A stretch of 64,000 nt of DNA, taken from positions 3,720,001 to 3,784,000 of the forward strand of contig OZ245789.1 in NCBI GenBank assembly GCA_965228045.1, in the 5' to 3' direction. Source of the stretch: JANQEU01 sp965228045. GTDB lineage: Bacteria > Bacteroidota > Bacteroidia > Cytophagales > Cyclobacteriaceae. Positions 41,374 to 49,122 of the stretch are shown here, piece after piece. Each line of letters begins with the position of its first letter. Position 1 is the stretch's first letter. The notes beneath the pieces were generated by a model, which was not told where the DNA came from, searched no databases, and was given only the letters and a program-made list of their open reading frames with translations. A program made the translations under genes and the position numbers.

Positions 41374-41958
41374 TTAATGCAGTGCGGGTTTCAATGGCAA
41401 GTTCTTGATTACTTTAGCCTCATGCGTTGTCATCTCTCCCAGTCTCGTATAGACGCTATTCTCATCGAAATAGTTTAAAGCCATCCGAACAAACACTTCT
41501 CCATGACGAGCCTCCGACGCCCATAGCATCTGGTAAAACTCCTTTATCTCACCCTTTTCCAAATTTTCATAAATCAATCGGAATCGTTCGGCTCCCCGTG
41601 TTTCAACCAAAGAGGCCAATAGCAGCCTATCCATAAAACGCTCCGATCTTCCTGAACGACAAAAATCAAGAAGTTGTTTGATATAATGATCCTGTCCCAT
41701 CTCCGCCGGGAGTTTAACATTTCGCTTTTCCATCAAATCATAAACCGATTTAAAATGCTCAAGCTCCTCGATTCCAATGTCAATCAACTCCTGCAAAATC
41801 TCAACACGATCAGGGTACTTTGCAACAAAACTCATAGCCATAGCACTGGCTTTTCGCTCACAATTCGCGTGATCCTGTAAAAATGAATCGAAATCATTCA
41901 TGACTTGATCCACCCACTCTTTACTACTTTCGACCTCCAGATCAATCCTGTATTTCAT
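41374..41958 (-). CDS. miaE: tRNA-(ms2io6A)-hydroxylase (MiaE-like)
   Basis: A 194-aa four-helix di-iron monooxygenase that would hydroxylate ms2i6A37 in tRNA. Metal ligands are seen as an early Glu in DHANCERKASAMAM, EELEHFKSVYDLM, the ETRGAERFRLI Glu, and EARHGEVFVRMA. The length and motif order match MiaE. It heads the operon with yqgE and the DUF349 gene and diverges from pdxH. Confidence 0.9.
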   Translation of the reverse strand: MKYRIDLEVESSKEWVDQVMNDFDSFLQDHANCERKASAMAMSFVAKYPDRVEILQELIDIGIEELEHFKSVYDLMEKRNVKLPAEMGQDHYIKQLLDFCRSGRSERFMDRLLLASLVETRGAERFRLIYENLEKGEIKEFYQMLWASEARHGEVFVRMALNYFDENSVYTRLGEMTTHEAKVIKNLPLKPALH

Positions 41959-41984
41959 TGCATATTGATTATCAACAAATAAAA

Positions 41985-41992
41985 TAATTTTG
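41985..41992 (+). promoter_or_regulatory. pdxH promoter -7 element (TAATTTTG)
   Basis: An exact TAnnTTTG match 37 bp before the pdxH ATG. A TTG 17 bp upstream (41965-41967) is a possible but off-spaced -33 element. Confidence 0.5.
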
Positions 41993-42029
41993 GGAATGAA
42001 ATTAGCCCAGTATCACAAGTCTTTTAAAA

Positions 42030-42665
42030 ATGGATCTATCGGAATTAAGAAATGAATACGCTAAAGCCACTCTGGATGAGTCCAATGTGGAAACCACTCC
42101 TTTAGATCAATTCCAAAAATGGTTTGATGAGGCGAGAACAGCGGAAATACTTGAGCCAAATGCAATGGTTCTGTCAACTGCCTCTGCTTTAGGGCAACCT
42201 TCACAAAGAACCGTCCTCCTCAAAAAGTTTGACCAAGAGGGATTTGTATTTTTCACGAATTACAGCAGCCGTAAGGCCACGGAGATTTCGGAAAATGGAA
42301 ATGTGTCTGTCCTTTTCCCCTGGTACGCACTTGAAAGACAGGTAATCATACAGGGTAAAGCAGAAAAGGTAAAAAAATCTGAATCTCTGTCTTATTTCTT
42401 AAGCAGGCCTTTCGGTAGTCAGCTTGGTGCCTGGGTCAGCGAACAAAGCAAAGTCATCTCCTCAAGAGGGCTTCTTGAATCGCAACTTCATAAAATGAAG
42501 GAGAAGTTTGAAAATGGGAAAGTCCCGCTACCGGATTTCTGGGGTGGTTATCGTATTGTTCCGCATTACTTTGAGTTTTGGCAGGGTCGCAAAAACAGAT
42601 TGCATGACCGTATTTCTTATAACAGGGAGGCCGAAAATTGGATCATCCAACGTCTGTCCCCTTGA
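42030..42665 (+). CDS. pdxH: Pyridoxamine/pyridoxine 5'-phosphate oxidase
   Basis: A 211-aa FMN enzyme making pyridoxal 5'-phosphate. Signatures: PNAMVLSTASALGQPSQRTVLLKKFDQEGFVFFTNYSSRKATEI, FPWYALERQVIIQGKAEKV, SRPFGSQLGAWVSEQS, and the C-terminal FEFWQGRKNRLHDRISYNR with the substrate-binding Arg/His. It is full length. Its stop overlaps the next gene's probable TTG start by 4 bp. Confidence 0.96.
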   Translation: MDLSELRNEYAKATLDESNVETTPLDQFQKWFDEARTAEILEPNAMVLSTASALGQPSQRTVLLKKFDQEGFVFFTNYSSRKATEISENGNVSVLFPWYALERQVIIQGKAEKVKKSESLSYFLSRPFGSQLGAWVSEQSKVISSRGLLESQLHKMKEKFENGKVPLPDFWGGYRIVPHYFEFWQGRKNRLHDRISYNREAENWIIQRLSP

Positions 42666-43870
42666 AACGAAAAGAAGGAATCTACTTTGAAAGGTATGCT
42701 TTTCCAGCCATCACAGACGATCCACTGGACGGGGAAATAGAAATGGTGGTGGTAATACCGTCATTCAAAGAACCTGGAATTGCTGAAACTGTTTCTCATC
42801 TTTTGGAGCATCCAACCGAAACCAAAGTGATGATCCTGGTAGTCGTCAATGAAGCAGAACATTCAGATGCGAATATTCAATTGATCAATAAAAAATCTAT
42901 TGAGGACCTCCAATCTTTTGAGGTTCCGGATACTTTTCACTTAAAGGTCGGATATCAAAGATTTCCGGAAAGGAAAGCCGGGGTGGGCATGGCAAGAAAG
43001 GCAGGCATGGATCAGGCTGCCAGATGGTTTCATGACCAAAACCGGACGGGATTCATTGTTTGTTTTGATGCGGACTGTAGATGTGATCCGAACTATTTTG
43101 ATGCCATATCCGAAAAGTTTGCTCGTGAAAATCTTGAAGCTGCCGTAATATCCTATGAACATCCTTTGGAAAACGAATGGATCGTAGAATATGAACTCTA
43201 TTTAAGGTATTATGTAGATGCACTTCGATGGGCAGGTTATCCATTTTCCTGTCAAACGCTGGGCTCTTGTATGGCTGTCCGATCGGATGCTTATATAAAA
43301 ATGGGTGGCATGAATACCAGGCAAGCTGGTGAGGATTTCTATTTTTTGCATAAAATAATCCGAAATGTAAGATTCGGTGAAATCAATGACACTACGGTAT
43401 ATCCATCTGACAGAATTTCTGACAGGGTCCCCTTCGGTACTGGCAAAGCCATCAAGGATGCAAGAATTGGCAAAGACAGGCTGCTATACAATCCTGAGTC
43501 CTACGAGATCATCCAATCGCTGATTGACGGAATTCACGACGTATACATGGGTCTTAATCCATTTAAAAGTTATTTGAAAGCTTTTCTGGAATCAGAAAAT
43601 TTTGAAATGGAAATGGCCAAACTCCGTAACAATTCGACCAGCATGGAGACTTTTCAGAAATTCTTTTTCCAGTGGTTTGACGGATTTAAAGTCATGAAGC
43701 TGCTTCATTATTTGAGAGCAAAGGGTTTAAACGATGTACCCGTTTCACAAGGAATTTCCTGGCTTAATGAACATTATTATAAACTAAACCTAACCGGAAT
43801 TTCGAAGGAAGACCTGATCAAAATAAGAAACCAAAACCGCCAGGGATTCGAATACGGTTTACTCAAATAA
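42662..43870 (+). CDS. Glycosyltransferase, GT2-like
   Basis: A 402-aa GT-A fold glycosyltransferase. It shows MVVVIPSFKEPGIAETVSHLL at the start of the fold, FIVCFDADCRCDPNYF (DxD-type metal site), GSCMAVRSDAYIKMGGM and GEDFYFLHKI (acceptor-binding ED). There is no membrane segment. Start choice: no early ATG exists; TTG at 42662 gives a 4-bp overlap with pdxH, while TTG at 42638 would overlap by 28 bp. The donor and acceptor are unknown. It converges with bshB1, ends overlapping by 8 bp. Confidence 0.8.
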   Translation: MKRKEGIYFERYAFPAITDDPLDGEIEMVVVIPSFKEPGIAETVSHLLEHPTETKVMILVVVNEAEHSDANIQLINKKSIEDLQSFEVPDTFHLKVGYQRFPERKAGVGMARKAGMDQAARWFHDQNRTGFIVCFDADCRCDPNYFDAISEKFARENLEAAVISYEHPLENEWIVEYELYLRYYVDALRWAGYPFSCQTLGSCMAVRSDAYIKMGGMNTRQAGEDFYFLHKIIRNVRFGEINDTTVYPSDRISDRVPFGTGKAIKDARIGKDRLLYNPESYEIIQSLIDGIHDVYMGLNPFKSYLKAFLESENFEMEMAKLRNNSTSMETFQKFFFQWFDGFKVMKLLHYLRAKGLNDVPVSQGISWLNEHYYKLNLTGISKEDLIKIRNQNRQGFEYGLLK

Positions 43871-44585
43871 AATCGTAGAGACTTTTGACCCCCAGGAACT
43901 GGTGTTGTATAAAACCCTCTGCAAATTTCACACCGATCCTATGCCCAAATTCCGCTGCTCTGGCCTCGAGCATAATCATAAATTCAGGTTTGGAAATATA
44001 AGTTTCAGGTTCGCTCGAATCGGGATCATGAAACTGGCTGGAATACGCCTTCACAGCCTCCATCTTTTTTTCATGCTCTTCCGAGATGTCTACCAAAAAA
44101 TGAGGTTCAAGTGAAATGCTTTGTATATAATGATAAAGCTTACCGGGTCTCCAGGGTTCCTGAGGTTTGCCATCATCACCTTCTGTTTTGATCTTCACCA
44201 GGCCAGCCTTAAAGATGGCCTCCTCTACAACTTTAGCCGCTCTACCATGGTCCGGATGTCTGTCATACACAGCCGTGGCAAAAATGATGTCCGGCTTGTA
44301 CTTTCTGATTTTTTGTATGACCGCAAGCTGATGTTCTTTATCATTGGCAAACCATCCATCTTCAAAATCCAGGTTATCCCGGACGGTTACACCCATAATT
44401 TCAGCTGCTTTCTCAGCTTCCTTCCTTCTTTGAGCTGGTGTACCACGTGTTCCAAGCTCACCACGCGTAAAATCCACAATACCAGATTTATAACCGAGTT
44501 TATGATGTTTAATTAAAGTGCCGGCGCAGGCAAGTTCAACATCGTCCGGATGTGCCGCAAAAGCCAGAATATCTAATTTCGACAT
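43863..44585 (-). CDS. bshB1: BshB1, bacillithiol biosynthesis deacetylase
   Basis: A 240-aa zinc deacetylase of the PIG-L/LmbE family that deacetylates N-acetylglucosaminyl-malate during bacillithiol synthesis. Metal site AHPDDVELACAG (His12, Asp15), then GELGTRGTPAQRRKEAEKAAEIMGV, the DRHPDHGRAA motif, and the long FLVDISEEHEKKMEAVKAYSSQF segment are typical of BshB1. It starts 4 bp after the trxB stop, so a thiol-redox operon trxB-bshB1 is likely. Confidence 0.93.
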   Translation of the reverse strand: MSKLDILAFAAHPDDVELACAGTLIKHHKLGYKSGIVDFTRGELGTRGTPAQRRKEAEKAAEIMGVTVRDNLDFEDGWFANDKEHQLAVIQKIRKYKPDIIFATAVYDRHPDHGRAAKVVEEAIFKAGLVKIKTEGDDGKPQEPWRPGKLYHYIQSISLEPHFLVDISEEHEKKMEAVKAYSSQFHDPDSSEPETYISKPEFMIMLEARAAEFGHRIGVKFAEGFIQHQFLGVKSLYDFI

Positions 44586-44589
44586 AATG

Positions 44590-45543
44590 TCAGACCGTCT
44601 CAGCGAGCTCTATCTCCTTTTCAGCAAGGAATTTCTCAGCATCCAGTGCACCCATGCACCCACTGCCGGCGGCTGTTACCGCCTGACGATAAATCTTGTC
44701 CTGTGCGTCCCCGGTCGCAAAAACTCCTGAGATTTTCGTTTTAGATGTTCCAGGTATTGTCTTTATATATCCTGCCTCGTCCATATCGAGAAAATCTTTG
44801 AAAATGTCCGTATTAGGTTTATGTCCAATCGCCACGAAAAACCCAGTAGCATCCAGCCTCCTTTTTTCTCCTGTTTGATTATTGATGACATTGACACCTT
44901 TTACTTCTTCTTCCCCTTCAAGGCTTTCAACTTCCGTATTCCAAAGGATTTCAATATTGGGAGCATTTTTTACTCTGGCCTGCATAATTTTTGAAGCCCT
45001 CATTTCATCTCTGCGAACCAGCATGTATACTTTGTTCGTGAGTTTCGAAAGATAGGAAGCTTCCTCAGCCGCCGTATCACCGCCGCCTACTACGACTACG
45101 TCCTGACCTCTGTAAAAGAAGCCATCACAAACCGCACACGCAGAAACACCTTTTCCATTTAGTCTTTCTTCATCAGGGAGACCTAGCCATTTGGCACTGG
45201 CGCCAGTGGATATAATGACCGATTCAGCCTCGATCTCATCTTTTCCATCAACAGTTGCTTTTAACGGCCACCCCGAAAAATCAACACTTGTGATCATTCC
45301 ATGCCTGATATCAGTCCCAAATCTTTCAGCTTGTTTTTGAAAATCCATCATCATCTGTGGACCATTGATCCCTTCGGGATATCCCGGGTAATTTTCAACG
45401 TCATTAGTGATAGTAAGCTGTCCACCTGGCTGCTCACCCTGGTACAAAACTGGCTTTAGGCCTGCTCTTGCAGCGTATACAGCTGCCGTATATCCTGCGG
45501 GCCCCGAACCAATAATTAAGACTTTTATTCTTTCACTTGACAT
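44590..45543 (-). CDS. trxB: Thioredoxin reductase
   Basis: A 317-aa flavoprotein with the FAD motif GSGPAGYTAAVYAARAGL, the redox-active CAVC (Cys136, Cys139), the NADPH motif VGGGDTAAEEA and the C-terminal FAD-binding GVFATGDAQDKIYRQAVTAAGSG. It reduces thioredoxin with NADPH. In a bacillithiol producer a related paralogue may act as bacillithiol-disulfide reductase (YpdA/Bdr), but the CxxC identifies this one as TrxB. Confidence 0.96.
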   Translation of the reverse strand: MSSERIKVLIIGSGPAGYTAAVYAARAGLKPVLYQGEQPGGQLTITNDVENYPGYPEGINGPQMMMDFQKQAERFGTDIRHGMITSVDFSGWPLKATVDGKDEIEAESVIISTGASAKWLGLPDEERLNGKGVSACAVCDGFFYRGQDVVVVGGGDTAAEEASYLSKLTNKVYMLVRRDEMRASKIMQARVKNAPNIEILWNTEVESLEGEEEVKGVNVINNQTGEKRRLDATGFFVAIGHKPNTDIFKDFLDMDEAGYIKTIPGTSKTKISGVFATGDAQDKIYRQAVTAAGSGCMGALDAEKFLAEKEIELAETV

Positions 45544-45610
45544 AGTTTAATAGAGATTTCAGATTGAAAACGCGCTCGACTTCAATAAGATTCGAATTTG
45601 ACTAAAACCG

Positions 45611-45618
45611 CAAAGATA
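45611..45618 (-). promoter_or_regulatory. trxB promoter -7 element (TATCTTTG)
   Basis: An exact TAnnTTTG match on the minus strand, 68 bp before the trxB ATG and just past the rpoD stop. No clear -33 box is seen. It suggests trxB-bshB1 has its own promoter apart from rpoD. Confidence 0.5.
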
Positions 45619-45629
45619 TGTCAGCCAGT

Positions 45630-46496
45630 TTACCCGAGGTATGTTTTAAGTGATTTACTTCGGGCCGCATGCCGAAGCCTTCTAATGGCCTTTTCCTTGA
45701 TTTGTCTGACCCTCTCCCTGGTTAAGGAAAACTTCTCTCCGATCTCCTCCAATGTGAGTGATTGGCGGTCTTTCAGACCAAAATAGAGCTCAATAACATC
45801 GGACTCTCTTTCGGTAAGCGTAGCCAGTGCCCGTGAAACGTCTCCTCTCAGAGATTCCGAAATCAATTCCTGATCCGGAGTCGGATCTTCCGCATTCTCA
45901 AGAATATCCAGTAAACTACCACCCTCTTCGTCCTTCGCGAAAGGTGCATCCATAGACATATGCCTACCTGCAGTTTTAAGAATCTCGATTACATCTAATG
46001 CTTCGATTTTTAGCGCCTCAGCCAATTCATCCGGCGACGGCTCCCTCTCAAATTTTTGTTCGAGCTCCGCGAAAGTTTTGGTTACCTTATTCAGCGAACT
46101 GACCCTGTTTAGTGGCAACCTTACGATTCGCGCCTGCTCAGCCAACGCCTGTAGAATGGACTGCCTGATCCACCAGACTGCATAAGATATGAACTTAAAA
46201 CCCCGTGTCTCATCAAATCTTTGAGCTGCTTTGATCAAACCCAGGTTCCCTTCATTGATGAGATCACCCAGGGTCAAACCCTGATTCTGGTATTGTTTGG
46301 CTACAGAAACCACAAACCGTAGATTGGCTTTGGTAAGTTTCTCCAGTGCTACGGGATCGCCCTCTTTAATTCTTCGTGCTAATTCAACCTCTTCCTCAGC
46401 ACTGATGAGTTCGACTTTGCTTATCTCCTGAAGATACCTGTCCAGGGAGGGACTCTCCCTGTTGGTAATCTGTTTACTGATTTTTAGTTGGCGCAT
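45630..46496 (-). CDS. rpoD: Primary sigma factor RpoD/SigA (short Bacteroidota type)
   Basis: A 288-aa housekeeping sigma factor lacking the long region 1.1 and non-conserved region of proteobacterial RpoD, as is usual in Bacteroidota. Region 1.2/2 includes SPSLDRYLQEISKVELISAEEEVELA, NLRFVVSVAKQYQNQGLTLGDLINEGNLGLIKAA and FDETRGFKFISYAVWWIRQSI. Region 4 includes TLEEIGEKFSLTRERVRQIKEKAIRRLR. It would recognise the TTTG/TAnnTTTG promoters seen in this window. The gene follows pnp on the same strand with a structured 72-bp intergenic region. Confidence 0.96.
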   Translation of the reverse strand: MRQLKISKQITNRESPSLDRYLQEISKVELISAEEEVELARRIKEGDPVALEKLTKANLRFVVSVAKQYQNQGLTLGDLINEGNLGLIKAAQRFDETRGFKFISYAVWWIRQSILQALAEQARIVRLPLNRVSSLNKVTKTFAELEQKFEREPSPDELAEALKIEALDVIEILKTAGRHMSMDAPFAKDEEGGSLLDILENAEDPTPDQELISESLRGDVSRALATLTERESDVIELYFGLKDRQSLTLEEIGEKFSLTRERVRQIKEKAIRRLRHAARSKSLKTYLG

Positions 46497-46563
46497 TTAG
46501 ACGAGTTTAGTTGTTAACGAGACAATGTCACCCACATAACATTGCTCTTTCCCCTCGTCTAAA
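46496..46563 (-). promoter_or_regulatory. Nested inverted repeats in the pnp-rpoD intergenic region
   Basis: TTTAGACGAG (minus, 46563-46554) pairs perfectly with CTCGTCTAAA (46505-46496), the second arm ending on the A of the rpoD ATG. Inside, CAATGT (46544-46539) pairs with ACATTG (46528-46523). In mRNA this would place the rpoD start region in a 10-bp stem. Confidence 0.5.
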
Positions 46564-46568
46564 ATTAA

Positions 46569-48701
46569 TCAGCCTTTCTCGTTCTTCTCAGGTTTTGGAA
46601 GCAAAACTTTGCGAGAAAGTCGGAATTTACCGGTCTTTTTATCTATCTCTACGAGTTTTACCTTGATCTCTTCTCCCACTTCCATGATGCCATCCATCTT
46701 CTCTACTCGTTCCCATTTGATCTCAGAGATGTGCAACAGTCCGTCTTTTCCGGGCATGAATTCGATAAATGCACCGAACGGCATTATAGACTTCACCTTA
46801 CCTTCATAAACTTCCCCTACTTCCGGAACAGCTACAATTCCCTTGATCCAGGAATGAGCTTTGTCCAGTACTTCTTTATCCGGAGCGAAAATATTGACCA
46901 ATCCACCTTCATCGGTTTCTTCGATCACGACAGTGGCTCCTGTCTCACGTTGAATCTCCTGGACCACCTTACCACCAGGTCCGATCACAGCTCCAATCAT
47001 ATCTCTTTCGATCTTAATAGATACCAATCGAGGAGCGGAAGGTTTAAGCTCAGCGCGTGGTTCTGCAAGGGTCTCGGCCAACTTGGAAAGAATATGTAAC
47101 CTGCCTTCTTTGGCCTGGTTCAATGCCTCAGCCAGTACTTCATAAGGAAGACCGTCTACTTTAATATCCATCTGGCAAGCGGTAATACCATCTTTCGTAC
47201 CTGTGACTTTAAAGTCCATATCTCCAAGATGATCCTCATCACCCAGGATATCCGATAAAATCGCATATCGACCGCCACCTTTTTCGGAGATCATTCCCAT
47301 AGCTATACCGGAAACGGGCTTCTTAAGCTCAATTCCGGCATCCATAAGGGCCAAAGTTCCGGCACAAACAGTTGCCATAGAAGACGAACCATTCGATTCC
47401 AAAATATCAGAAACCACACGGATGGTGTAAGGAGAATCTTCCGGGAGCATTGGTTTCAGTGCCCGCATGGCCAGATTGCCATGACCCACCTCGCGACGTC
47501 CCGGTCCACGGTTAGGTCTCACCTCGCCTGTGGAGAACCCGGGGAAGTTATAATGTAATATGAATTTATTGTACCCGGAGACCATTGCCCCATCGATCAT
47601 CTGCTCATCGAGCTTGGAGCCCAATGTTACGGAGGTCAGAGACTGGGTCTCTCCCCTGGTAAATACGGCTGAGCCATGTGCACTAGGTAGGTAATCTACT
47701 TCACTCCAGATCGGCCTGATTTCGTTTTGCTTCCTACCATCCAGACGGACTTTGTTATCCAAAACAGCATTTCTGACTGCCTCTTTCTGGATGTCATGGT
47801 AGTATTTACCAATCAGGAATTCATCGTATTCGTGTTCCTCGGGAAGTGTTTCGACGAACCCATCTATGATGGCATTAAATTCTTCTTTTCGTTGATCCTT
47901 GTTGGCTATTCCTTTATTGGCTACTTCATAGCATTTGTCATAGCAAAACTCCCGGATCTTAGTTTCAAGCTCCTCGTCATGATTTTCGTGGTCATATTCC
48001 CTTTTCTCAGTCGAGCCAACTTCTTCTGCCAGTTCCACCTGTGCCTTACACATGATTTTAATTTCCTCATGAGCTGCTTTGATGGCTTCGATCATTTCAG
48101 ATTCCTGAACTTCCTTTGATTCACCTTCCACCATCATGATGTTGTCAGCACTACCTGCTACAATTAGATCTAAGGATGCTTCCTCTGTCTGCTCAACTGA
48201 TGGGTTGACGATGTATTCGTCACCGGACTTTATAACCCTAACTTCAGAAATAGGTCCATTGAAAGGAATATCTGAAACGGCAATGGCGGCAGATGCAGCC
48301 AATGCAGCGTATGAATCCGGCATGATGGTTTTGTCAGCACTGATCAATGAAATCATCACTTGCGTATCCGCATGATAATCATCCGGAAAAAGTGGTCGGA
48401 GGGCCCTATCCACTAATCGACAGATTAGTACTTCATAATCGGAAAGACGTCCTTCTCTTTTCAGAAAGCCACCCGGTATTTTTCCGGCCGCAGCAAACTT
48501 TTCCTGATAATCCACGGAGAGTGGTAGGAAATCAACATTTTCTCCAGCTTCCTTCTTGGAAACTATGGTAGCAAGCAACATCATGTCACCTACTCTTACA
48601 ACGGCAGATCCATCTGCCTGCTTAGCGAGTTTACCTGTCTCAATAGAAACTTTGGTGCCATTCGCTAATACAAATTCTTTTTGCTTGTGATTAGACAGCA
48701 T
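46569..48701 (-). CDS. pnp: Polynucleotide phosphorylase
   Basis: A 710-aa 3'-5' phosphorolytic exoribonuclease. It has two RNase PH domains (SVDYQEKFAAAGKIPGGFLKREGR; SAHGSAVFTRGETQSL), then a KH domain (IERDMIGAVIGPGGKVVQEIQRETGA) and an S1 domain (GEVYEGKVKSIMPFGAFIEFMPGKDGLLHISEI). It is full length. rpsO lies just upstream, the conserved rpsO-pnp order, with a terminator-like hairpin between. Confidence 0.97.
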   Translation of the reverse strand: MLSNHKQKEFVLANGTKVSIETGKLAKQADGSAVVRVGDMMLLATIVSKKEAGENVDFLPLSVDYQEKFAAAGKIPGGFLKREGRLSDYEVLICRLVDRALRPLFPDDYHADTQVMISLISADKTIMPDSYAALAASAAIAVSDIPFNGPISEVRVIKSGDEYIVNPSVEQTEEASLDLIVAGSADNIMMVEGESKEVQESEMIEAIKAAHEEIKIMCKAQVELAEEVGSTEKREYDHENHDEELETKIREFCYDKCYEVANKGIANKDQRKEEFNAIIDGFVETLPEEHEYDEFLIGKYYHDIQKEAVRNAVLDNKVRLDGRKQNEIRPIWSEVDYLPSAHGSAVFTRGETQSLTSVTLGSKLDEQMIDGAMVSGYNKFILHYNFPGFSTGEVRPNRGPGRREVGHGNLAMRALKPMLPEDSPYTIRVVSDILESNGSSSMATVCAGTLALMDAGIELKKPVSGIAMGMISEKGGGRYAILSDILGDEDHLGDMDFKVTGTKDGITACQMDIKVDGLPYEVLAEALNQAKEGRLHILSKLAETLAEPRAELKPSAPRLVSIKIERDMIGAVIGPGGKVVQEIQRETGATVVIEETDEGGLVNIFAPDKEVLDKAHSWIKGIVAVPEVGEVYEGKVKSIMPFGAFIEFMPGKDGLLHISEIKWERVEKMDGIMEVGEEIKVKLVEIDKKTGKFRLSRKVLLPKPEKNEKG

Positions 48702-48742
48702 CTTTTTGTGTTAATAAATGATTGGCGTGAAAGGAAAGTGCC

Positions 48743-48769
48743 AAAAAAAGGGGATTCGTTATCCCCTTT
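48743..48769 (-). terminator. Intrinsic terminator/attenuator between rpsO and pnp
   Basis: On the minus strand AAAGGGGAT pairs with ATCCCCTTT around AACGA, followed directly by T residues (seven Ts ending at 48743). It lies 7 bp after the rpsO stop. Partial readthrough would supply pnp, as known for the rpsO-pnp junction of E. coli. Confidence 0.82.
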
Positions 48770-48775
48770 CGTAAA

Positions 48776-49045
48776 TTATTTTCTGATTTTTAGCTCGCTG
48801 ATAATGTTACGGTATCTCTCGATATCGGTCTTATTCAGGTAGTTCAGCAGCTTTCTTCTCTTACCTACAAGCTTCAAAAGACCCATCCTGGAGGCATGAT
48901 CTTTCTTGTTTGTCCTTAAATGATCGGTAAGATGGTTTATTCTAAACGTGAAGAGCGCAATTTGAGATTCAGGAGCACCTGTATCTTGCTTACTCTTACC
49001 ATGCTTTTCGAAAAACTCTACTTTTTTTTCCGCCGTTAAATACAT
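48776..49045 (-). CDS. rpsO: 30S ribosomal protein S15
   Basis: An 89-aa primary 16S rRNA-binding protein. YLTAEKKVEFFEKHGKSKQDTGAPESQIALFTFRINHLTDHLRTNKKDHASRMGLLKLVGKRRKLLNYL matches S15 throughout, including the DTGSPE-like turn and HxxxHxxR region. It has its own strong promoter upstream and a terminator downstream. Confidence 0.97.
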   Translation of the reverse strand: MYLTAEKKVEFFEKHGKSKQDTGAPESQIALFTFRINHLTDHLRTNKKDHASRMGLLKLVGKRRKLLNYLNKTDIERYRNIISELKIRK

Positions 49046-49076
49046 TCTCTAAATTAATTCTTCTCTTATTTTGGCG

Positions 49077-49107
49077 CAAATCTAGCTATATACTTATTTA
49101 AAACAAA
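49077..49107 (-). promoter_or_regulatory. rpsO promoter (TTTG-N19-TAGATTTG)
   Basis: On the minus strand TTTG (49107-49104), 19 bp, then TAGATTTG (49084-49077), a full match to the Bacteroidota consensus. The predicted start is about 49070, giving a leader of about 25 nt before the ATG at 49045. Confidence 0.82.
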
Positions 49108-49122
49108 CTTAACCAGCAATTA

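Noticed and set aside
46731..48375. Several plus-strand frames of 79-130 aa
   Set aside because: All are antisense to pnp, whose protein is conserved over its full length.
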